Assembly (NCBI GenBank): GCA_046733275.1
Contig: JBKPOW010000054.1
Coordinates: 1-6,174 of the forward strand
Direction of reading: 5' to 3'
Length of the DNA stretch: 6,174 nucleotides
Source: VRUE01 sp046733275
Lineage (GTDB): Bacteria; Actinomycetota; Thermoleophilia; Solirubrobacterales; 70-9
Made by a program: the position numbers and the translations under genes
In this document: piece after piece, positions 1 through 5,110 of the stretch
Numbering within the stretch: the stretch's first letter is position 1
Layout: each line of letters opens with the position of its first letter
Notes under the pieces: model-generated
What the model was told of the DNA's origin: nothing
Databases searched by the model: none
What the model saw: only the letters and a program-made list of their open reading frames with translations

Positions 1-1383
1 CGGCGGTGCCGAGGACGCCGAGGCCCGTCCGCGCGGTTCGGCGCTGGACGCCGCCGCCCCGGCCCCGCCGCTGGTCGGCTGCGCCGCCACCACGCGGCTC
101 CGCACCGTCGCCGGGTCGAGGTCGAGCCGCTCGACCACGCGCCGTTCGAGCTCTTCGCGGCTCGCCACCTGGCCCTCCCCCATGCCCGAGAGGATCGGCG
201 CCACCTCCGCCAGCGCGCGGTCGCGCTCGGCCGGGGAGCCCACGTCGGTGCGGTCCAGCACCAGCCCCACCTGGAAGGCGGGCAGGTCGACCGCGCCGTC
301 GACCAGCGCCCGGAAACGCTCCGCTCCCCCCTCGGCCGCGATCATCTCGGCCGGGTCCTCGCCCGCCGGCATCGCCGCCACCAGCAGCCTCATCTTGCGA
401 CCGGCTGCCACTCGCTGGGCGCGCAGCATCGCCTCCTGCCCGGCGGAGTCGGCGTCGAGCGCCAGCACCACCTCGTCGACCATCCCCGAGAGCGCCGCCA
501 CCTGCTCCTCGGTGATCGCCGTGCCCATCACCCCGACCGCCTCGGCGATCCCCGCCTGGTGCAGTGCCAGCACGTCGGTGTAGCCCTCGACTACCACCGC
601 CCGGCCGCTCTTCGCGATCGCCTCCTTCCCCAGGTCGATGCCGTAGAGCATCTGGCTCTTGTGGAAGAAGTCGGTCTCCGCCGTGTTGACGTACTTCGCC
701 CCCTGGTCGGAGCGCATCGCCCGCCCACCAAAGCCGAGCGTGCGGCCGCGCCGGTCGCGGATCGGGAACATGATCCGCTCGCGGAAGCGGTCGTACTCGC
801 CGCCGCTCCGCCCCCGCTGTGCAAGCCCCACCGCGCGCAGCTCCTCGACCTTGAACCCCGCCCGCTGACCGCGCAGCAGCACCGTGTCCCAGGCGCTTGG
901 CGCGTAGCCGACGCCGAAGGCCCGCAGCGTCTCCTCCCCCAGCCCCCGCTCGCCCAGGTAGGCGCGCGCCTTGGCCGCCTCCTCGGAGTCCCAGAGATAG
1001 CTGGCGTAGAAGCTCCCGGTGCGGTCGAGCAGCTCGCCCAGGCGGCGGCGCTGCTGACGCCGGGCCTCCGCCCGCGGGTCCTCCTTCTCCCGCTGTAGCT
1101 CCACCCCGTAGCGCTCGGCGAGCAACTCGACCGCCTCGGCGAAGCCGAGCCCCTCCTTCTCCTCGACGAACTTGATCGTGTCGCCGCCCACCCCGCAGCC
1201 GAAGCAGTGGTAGAGCTTCTCCTGGGCGTCGACCGAGAACGATGGCGTGCGCTCCTCGTGGAAGGGACAGAGGCCGACCCAGCGCGCGCCCTGGCGGCGC
1301 AGGTCGGTGTGGGCGGAGACGACCTCGACGATGTCGGCCGCCTGCTTGACCCGCTCGAGGCTCTCCTCCGAGATCAGGGCCAT
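1..1383 (-). CDS. dnaG: DNA primase DnaG, C-terminus cut by window edge
   Basis: DnaG makes the short RNA primers for lagging-strand synthesis at the replication fork. I translated 461 codons from the ATG at 1383 with no internal stop; the frame runs off the left edge. The N-terminal CHC2 zinc finger is intact (C39, H42, C60, C63; spacing C-x2-H-x17-C-x2-C). The catalytic core follows, with RxxxRIMFPIRD near residues 198-210 and a YVNTAETDFFHKSQ segment at 231-244, a slightly divergent form of the usual NSPET-LFHK motif. The TOPRIM domain (about 261-345) carries EGYTD (E266-D270) and LDADSAG (D310, D312), matching the metal-binding Glu/Asp/Asp of E. coli primase almost position for position. 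Residues from about 431 form an Ala/Ser/Gly/Pro-rich linker, so the missing part should be the C-terminal helicase-binding domain. The start codon overlaps the dgt stop (TGATG), implying translational coupling; only a weak GAGG lies about 13 nt upstream. Confidence 0.97.
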   Translation of the reverse strand, partial: MALISEESLERVKQAADIVEVVSAHTDLRRQGARWVGLCPFHEERTPSFSVDAQEKLYHCFGCGVGGDTIKFVEEKEGLGFAEAVELLAERYGVELQREKEDPRAEARRQQRRRLGELLDRTGSFYASYLWDSEEAAKARAYLGERGLGEETLRAFGVGYAPSAWDTVLLRGQRAGFKVEELRAVGLAQRGRSGGEYDRFRERIMFPIRDRRGRTLGFGGRAMRSDQGAKYVNTAETDFFHKSQMLYGIDLGKEAIAKSGRAVVVEGYTDVLALHQAGIAEAVGVMGTAITEEQVAALSGMVDEVVLALDADSAGQEAMLRAQRVAAGRKMRLLVAAMPAGEDPAEMIAAEGGAERFRALVDGAVDLPAFQVGLVLDRTDVGSPAERDRALAEVAPILSGMGEGQVASREELERRVVERLDLDPATVRSRVVAAQPTSGGAGAAASSAEPRGRASASSAPP

Positions 1384-2393
1384 CAGAACCGCGCCGCCTC
1401 GGGGATCGTCAGCTCGCTGTAGCGGGCGATGCAGAAGCGGTCGGTCATCCCGGCGAGATAGTCGGCGACCCGCTGGCACTCGCTCTCCCCCGCCTCTGCC
1501 AAAGGCACCTCCTCGGGGTGGGCCATGTAGTGGTCGAAGAGGCCGCGGATCGCCCGCGTCGCCCGTTCGTGCTCGCGCCGCGCGGCCTCGCCCAGATAGA
1601 CGCGCTCGAACATGAACTTGCGCAGGCGCAGCATCGCCACGCCGACCTCCTCGCCCTGGACGATGTCGCCCGCGGCGGCCGAGTGCTCGACGATGTCGCG
1701 CACCAGCGCGTCGATCCGCGTCGATCCGGTCGGCCCGAGCAGCTCGATCTCGGCGGTAGGCAGGTCGTCCGGGCGCAGGATCCCCGCCCGCAGGGCATCG
1801 TCGATGTCGTGGTTGATGTAGGCGACGCGGTCGACCAGCTTGACGATCCGCCCCTCCAGCGTCGCCGGCCGATCCGAGCCGGTGTGGTTGAGGATGCCGT
1901 CGCGCACCTGTTCGGTGAGGTTGAGGCCGCGGCCGTCGCGCTCGAGCACCTCGACTACCCGCAGCGAGTGCACGTTGTGCCTGAAGCCGCTGCCGCAGCG
2001 CTCGCGCAGCGCCGCGTCGAGGGCGTCCTCGCCGGTGTGGCCGAAGGGCGGGTGGCCGAGGTCGTGGCCGAGCCCGATCGCCTCGGTTAGGTCCTCGTTG
2101 AGGCCGAGCGCCCGGGCCACCGTGCGGGCGATCCCGCAGGCCTCGAGCGTGTGGGTGAGGCGGGTGCGGTAGTGATCCCCTTCGGGCGCGATGAAGACCT
2201 GCGTCTTGTGCTTGAGGCGGCGGAAGGCCTTCGAGTGGACGATCCGGTCGCGGTCGCGCTGAAACGGCGTGCGCAGCGGGCTGTCGGCCTCTTCGATCTG
2301 GCGCCTGGCTGGGTAGGACTTGGTGGCCTGTGGCGCAAGGAACTCCTCCTCCCAGGCGACGACGCGGTCCTCAAAGGTGGCCGTGAGAGACAC
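1383..2393 (-). CDS. dgt: dGTP triphosphohydrolase-like HD-domain protein
   Basis: This is a member of the dGTPase (deoxynucleoside triphosphate triphosphohydrolase) HD family, which cleaves dNTPs to deoxynucleoside plus triphosphate and so tunes the dNTP pool. With the GTG start at 2393 the protein has 336 residues, a normal length for the shorter dGTPase-like subfamily. Visible family features are QRDRDRIVHSKAFRRLKHKTQVF (about 45-67), EGDHYRTRLTHTLE (71-84, metal-site H81), the HD signature GHDLGHPPFGHTGE (H110, D111, H114, H119) and LVDRVAYINHDIDDA with D188 as the last metal ligand. The frame stays open to a TTG at 2438, but the extra 15 residues are a low-complexity Ser/Pro stretch encoded by a hairpin arm, so I prefer GTG 2393. 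That GTG lacks a clear Shine-Dalgarno and sits exactly where a leaderless start would fall after the TATGAT box. Exact substrate (dGTP or broader dNTPs) cannot be read from sequence. It overlaps dnaG by one base. Confidence 0.93.
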   Translation of the reverse strand: MSLTATFEDRVVAWEEEFLAPQATKSYPARRQIEEADSPLRTPFQRDRDRIVHSKAFRRLKHKTQVFIAPEGDHYRTRLTHTLEACGIARTVARALGLNEDLTEAIGLGHDLGHPPFGHTGEDALDAALRERCGSGFRHNVHSLRVVEVLERDGRGLNLTEQVRDGILNHTGSDRPATLEGRIVKLVDRVAYINHDIDDALRAGILRPDDLPTAEIELLGPTGSTRIDALVRDIVEHSAAAGDIVQGEEVGVAMLRLRKFMFERVYLGEAARREHERATRAIRGLFDHYMAHPEEVPLAEAGESECQRVADYLAGMTDRFCIARYSELTIPEAARF

Positions 2394-2399
2394 CCGTCG

Positions 2400-2405
2400 A
2401 TCATA
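2400..2405 (-). promoter_or_regulatory. Candidate -10 element for dgt-dnaG (leaderless)
   Basis: Reading the minus strand, TATGAT (one mismatch from TATAAT) lies just after the recO/dgt hairpin. Six bases (CGACGG) separate it from the dgt GTG, so with standard -12 to -7 numbering the +1 would be the G of that start codon at 2393. Leaderless mRNAs starting at ATG or GTG are common in actinobacteria, and dgt has no good Shine-Dalgarno there. No convincing -35 box is seen, since that region falls inside the hairpin arm. This is a prediction from one hexamer and its spacing. Confidence 0.4.
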
Positions 2406-2471
2406 AGGAGACGGGGAGGGACTTGGCGGAGCCTCCAAGCTGTTGCTCCGCCAAGTCCCTCCCCGTCTCCT
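2406..2471. terminator. Perfect 27-bp inverted repeat, likely terminator, behind recO
   Basis: The arms 2406-2432 and 2445-2471 are exact reverse complements (27 of 27) around a 12-nt loop at 2433-2444. The first base of the structure is one nucleotide past the recO TAG stop. In transcription direction the 3' arm ends in CCGTCTCCT and is followed by TATGATCG, so there is no U-tract. It is therefore not a textbook intrinsic terminator, although U-less hairpins are reported as terminators in GC-rich actinobacteria. Position right after a stop codon and before the dgt promoter candidate supports a terminator role. Alternatives are a mobile REP-type palindrome or a 3'-end mRNA stabiliser. The inverted repeat itself is certain; the function is inferred. 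Confidence 0.65.
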
Positions 2472-2472
2472 C

Positions 2473-3198
2473 CTAAGCTGCGGCCCTCAGCTGTACATGC
2501 GCGTGGTGCTCGAGCGTCTCGCCGATCGCCCGCTCCGCCTGGCGCAGGGCGCGCTCGTCCGCCGCGGGTGCCTCGGCCAGCGGCGCCGCGATCGCGGCGA
2601 CCATGAAGCGGTGCGCCTCCTCCGAGAGCGGAAAGGACCCCGCTTCGCAGCCGGCGCAGACGACTCCCCCGGCCGCGCCCGAGAAGCCGGCCAGGTGCTC
2701 GGCCTCGCCGCAGCGGGTGCAGGAGGCGAGCTCGGGCGAGAAGCCGGCGGCGAGCGCCAGCTTGAGGCGGAAGGAGAGCGCCGTCGGCAGCGAGGCCGCC
2801 TCGGCCGCGCCGGCGTCGTCGAGCAGCGAGAGGTAGCGGCAGAGCAGGTTGTAGCCGGGAGGGTTGGGCTCGGCCGAGTCGAGCAGGCGCAGGACCGCGT
2901 CGCAAGCGCGGGCGGCGGCGGTGAGCGCCGCGCCCGAGACGCGCAGGCGCGGATAGCCCGACACCGTCGCCGCCTGGGTGACCGTGAGCAGCTCGCCTCG
3001 TCCTTCGTGCAGCAGCAGGTCGAGTCGGAAGAAGGGCTCGAGGCGCCCGCCGAAGCGCGACTTGGGCCGGCGGGCGCCCTTGGCGATCGCCCCCACCCTG
3101 CCCCGCTGTGCCGTGTAGAGGTGGAGGATGCGGTCGGCCTCGCCGTAGCGGATGCTGCGCAGGACGATCGCCTCGGTCTTCAGCGTCTTGCCAGCCAT
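2473..3198 (-). CDS. recO: DNA repair protein RecO
   Basis: RecO helps load RecA onto SSB-coated single-stranded DNA in the RecFOR pathway and anneals complementary strands. The 241-residue length is typical. The N-terminal OB-fold shows the family pattern: LKTEAIVLRSIRYGEADRI (6-24), LYTAQRGRVGAIAKGARRPKSRFGG (28-51) and LEPFFRLDLLLHEGRGELLTVTQA (53-76). The helical C-terminal part contains an intact four-cysteine zinc site, CTRC (C160, C163) and CAGC (C181, C184), as in many actinobacterial and Deinococcus RecO proteins. The ATG at 3198 is 7 nt after the mutM stop and has its Shine-Dalgarno (AGGA) overlapping that stop, which fixes the start and implies co-translation with mutM. It is the last gene of its block: the large hairpin begins right behind its TAG. 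Confidence 0.95.
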   Translation of the reverse strand: MAGKTLKTEAIVLRSIRYGEADRILHLYTAQRGRVGAIAKGARRPKSRFGGRLEPFFRLDLLLHEGRGELLTVTQAATVSGYPRLRVSGAALTAAARACDAVLRLLDSAEPNPPGYNLLCRYLSLLDDAGAAEAASLPTALSFRLKLALAAGFSPELASCTRCGEAEHLAGFSGAAGGVVCAGCEAGSFPLSEEAHRFMVAAIAAPLAEAPAADERALRQAERAIGETLEHHAHVQLRAAA

Positions 3199-3203
3199 AG
3201 CCG

Positions 3204-3207
3204 TCCT
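3204..3207 (-). promoter_or_regulatory. recO ribosome binding site within the mutM stop region
   Basis: AGGA on the minus strand shares its AG with the TAG stop of mutM and lies 5 nt before the recO ATG. Ribosomes ending mutM are therefore already placed on the recO initiation site, which suggests coupled expression and supports the ATG at 3198. Confidence 0.6.
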
Positions 3208-4123
3208 ACGATGAACGAGGTACCGGACGGCGACGCCGTCGGGGCCGCCGCCTCAACCTCACCTGGCAGGCCGGGCAGAAGTAGGTCGACCGCCCGGAGA
3301 CGACGATCCGCTCGACCGTGCCGTCGCCGCGCGGACAGGGCCGCCCCTCGCGGGTGTGGACGAGGAACTCGTCCTGCATGCGGCCCTTCTCGCCGCGCCC
3401 GTCGCGGTAGTCGTCGATCGAGGCGCCACCGCCGTGGATCCCCGCCTCCAATGCGGCGACGACCCCGTCGCGCAGCGCCTCGAGATGCTCGGGCTTCATC
3501 GAGCCGGCGGGCGAGAGCGGGTGCAGGCGGGCGCGGAAGAGCGCCTCGTCGGCGTAGATGTTGCCGACGCCGGCGATCCCCTTCTGGTCGAGCAGGAAGG
3601 ACTTGAGAGGGGCCGTGCGGCCGGTGGCGATCTCGCCCAGCAGCTCGGGCGTGAACTCCTCCGAGAGCGGCTCGACGCCGAGCTTGGCGAAGCGCTCAGC
3701 CAGCCCCGCGTCGTCGATCAGGAAGGCCTCGCCGAAGCGGCGCGGGTCAGTGAACCAGACCTCGCGCCCGTCGTCGAGGACGAAGCGGGCGCGCAGGTGG
3801 CGCTCCGACGTCGAGCGCTCGCCCTCGTAGAGCCGCATCCCCTCGGAGGGGTCGAGCTTGTCTTCGCCCTCGACCAGCACCAGGTTGCCGGTCATGCGCA
3901 GGTGCATGACCAGCGTCTGCGCACCGTCGAGCCCGAGCAGCAGGTACTTGCCCCGCCGCCCGAGTCGCTCGATCGTCCTGCCGGCGAGCGCTCCCTCCAG
4001 CTCGGCCGGCGGGGCCGGCCGGCACCAGCGCGGGTCGTGGATCTCCAGCCGCTCGATCCGGCGCGCTTCGATCTCGGGCTCGAGCTGGCGGCAGACGGTC
4101 TCGACCTCGGGCAGCTCGGGCAT
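3206..4123 (-). CDS. mutM: Formamidopyrimidine-DNA glycosylase MutM/Fpg, zinc finger variant
   Basis: Fpg removes 8-oxoguanine and formamidopyrimidines from DNA and nicks the abasic site by beta,delta-elimination. The 305-residue protein begins MPELPEVET, giving catalytic P2, E3 and E6 after Met removal. Other family marks are GKYLLL (K59), MHLRMTG (M77, void-filling Met), FTDPRRFG (124-131) and the helix-two-turn-helix segment LLDQKGIAGVGNIYADEALF (177-196), which favours Fpg over Nei. The C-terminal finger reads CPRGDG...CPAC, with C263, C283 and C286 present, but the expected second cysteine is G266 (codon GGC, one base from TGC). Spacing is otherwise the standard C-x2-C-x16-C-x2-C, and the finger arginine (R278, in GRST) is kept. 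After CPACQ comes an unusual tail with 10 arginines in 17 residues (289-305). It starts 14 nt after the xerD stop, with no strong Shine-Dalgarno seen, and its stop overlaps the recO ribosome site. Confidence 0.96.
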   Translation of the reverse strand: MPELPEVETVCRQLEPEIEARRIERLEIHDPRWCRPAPPAELEGALAGRTIERLGRRGKYLLLGLDGAQTLVMHLRMTGNLVLVEGEDKLDPSEGMRLYEGERSTSERHLRARFVLDDGREVWFTDPRRFGEAFLIDDAGLAERFAKLGVEPLSEEFTPELLGEIATGRTAPLKSFLLDQKGIAGVGNIYADEALFRARLHPLSPAGSMKPEHLEALRDGVVAALEAGIHGGGASIDDYRDGRGEKGRMQDEFLVHTREGRPCPRGDGTVERIVVSGRSTYFCPACQVRLRRRPRRRRRPVPRSS

Positions 4124-4137
4124 CGCGCCCGGTTCTA

Positions 4138-5085
4138 TCAGCCCTCGACGGCCCTGGGGTGCGCCTGGAAGTAGACCTCTTTGAGGCGCTCGCCGGAGAG
4201 GTGCGTGTACATCTGCGTGGTCGCGATGTCGGCGTGGCCGAGCATCTCCTGCACGGCGCGCAGGTCGCAGCCGCCGGCGAGGAGATGGGTGGCGAAGCTG
4301 TGACGCAGGGTGTGCGGGCTCATCCGCCCGCTCAGTCCCGCCTCGCGGGCGTGGCGCTGGACGATCTTGTAGAGGCCCTGGCGGCTGAGCGGCCCGCCGC
4401 GGAAGTTCACGAAGAGGCGCGGCTCGTGGCGCTCGCCGACCAGCTTCGGCCGGCCGCCGCGCAGGTAGGCGGAGATCGCCGCGATTGCCTTGCGCCCGAG
4501 CGGCACGATCCGCTCCTTCGACCCCTTGCCGCGGGCCCGCAATATCCCCTCGTGGGGGTCGACGTCGGAGAGCTCGAGCCCGATCGTCTCGGAGGCGCGC
4601 AGCCCGCAGGCGTACATCACCTCGAGCAGCGCCCGGTCGCGCAGCGCCGTCGGCTCGCTGCCGCGGGGGGCTGCGAGCAGCTTCTGCACCTCGGCGTAGT
4701 TGAGCACCTGCGGCAGCTTCTTCGCCCGGCGCGGCGCGCTCAGCGCGGCGGTGGGGTCGTCGCCGATCAGCTCGTCGCGGCGCAGGTGCTTGTAGAAGGA
4801 GCGCAGGCAGGCGGTCTTGCGGTGCACGGTCGCGGCCGAGCAGGCCGGGCGGCCGTTGCCGGTCGCCAGGTCGGCGAGGAAGTCGCCGACGTCGGCCGGG
4901 CGCACCGCGAGCGCGTCGAGCTCGTGCTTGGCGAGGTACCCCCCGTACTGCAGCAGGTCGGTGCGGTAGGCGTTGAGGGTGTTGCGCGAAAGGCCGCGCT
5001 CCAACTCCAGATACGAGAGGAAGTCGAGGACGAGGCCCTCGAAGCGTGCCTCGACTGCCGGGCGGGGAGCGACTGCGACTGCCAT
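4138..5085 (-). CDS. xerD: Tyrosine recombinase XerD
   Basis: Site-specific tyrosine recombinase that resolves chromosome dimers at dif-like sites near the terminus, normally with a XerC partner and FtsK. The chosen ATG at 5085 gives 315 residues. The frame is open further upstream (to 5283), but that extension overlaps the preceding gene and is low-complexity, so it is rejected. The N-terminal core-binding domain covers about 14-105 (FLSYLELERGLSRNTLNAY). The catalytic domain has every expected residue: R163 in ACGLRASE, K187 in GKGSKER, H258 and R261 in HTLRHSFATHLL, H284 in LGHADI, and nucleophile Y293 in TTQMYTH. Neither XerC nor a dif site is seen in the window. The XerD name over XerC rests on overall resemblance and is less certain than the family. 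It ends in tandem in-frame stops (TGA TAG) 14 nt before mutM, in the same presumed operon. Confidence 0.94.
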   Translation of the reverse strand: MAVAVAPRPAVEARFEGLVLDFLSYLELERGLSRNTLNAYRTDLLQYGGYLAKHELDALAVRPADVGDFLADLATGNGRPACSAATVHRKTACLRSFYKHLRRDELIGDDPTAALSAPRRAKKLPQVLNYAEVQKLLAAPRGSEPTALRDRALLEVMYACGLRASETIGLELSDVDPHEGILRARGKGSKERIVPLGRKAIAAISAYLRGGRPKLVGERHEPRLFVNFRGGPLSRQGLYKIVQRHAREAGLSGRMSPHTLRHSFATHLLAGGCDLRAVQEMLGHADIATTQMYTHLSGERLKEVYFQAHPRAVEG

Positions 5086-5096
5086 GGCGGGAGGTT

Positions 5097-5100
5097 CTCC
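5097..5100 (-). promoter_or_regulatory. xerD ribosome binding site
   Basis: GGAG lies 11 nt before the ATG at 5085 in the 25-nt spacer after the DUF3866 gene. The spacing is somewhat long, but it is the only purine-rich match there and it supports the chosen xerD start. Confidence 0.45.
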
Positions 5101-5110
5101 CGCGCCGGCC

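Noticed and set aside
6..583. Plus-strand Pro/Arg- and Ser/Ala-rich frames at the left end
   Set aside because: They are antisense to the dnaG core and linker, are low-complexity, and show no start signal or recognisable domain.
2087..2905. Minus-strand frame of 272 codons spanning the recO/dgt junction
   Set aside because: It is an out-of-frame reading of recO and dgt. Its tail mirrors dgt codons in another frame, which is not evidence of a frameshift because both real genes are intact.
2443..3606. Plus-strand open frame of 387 codons antisense to recO and mutM
   Set aside because: It is rich in Arg, Ala and Gly, resembles no family, and lies opposite two clearly recognised genes. Long antisense frames are expected at this GC content.
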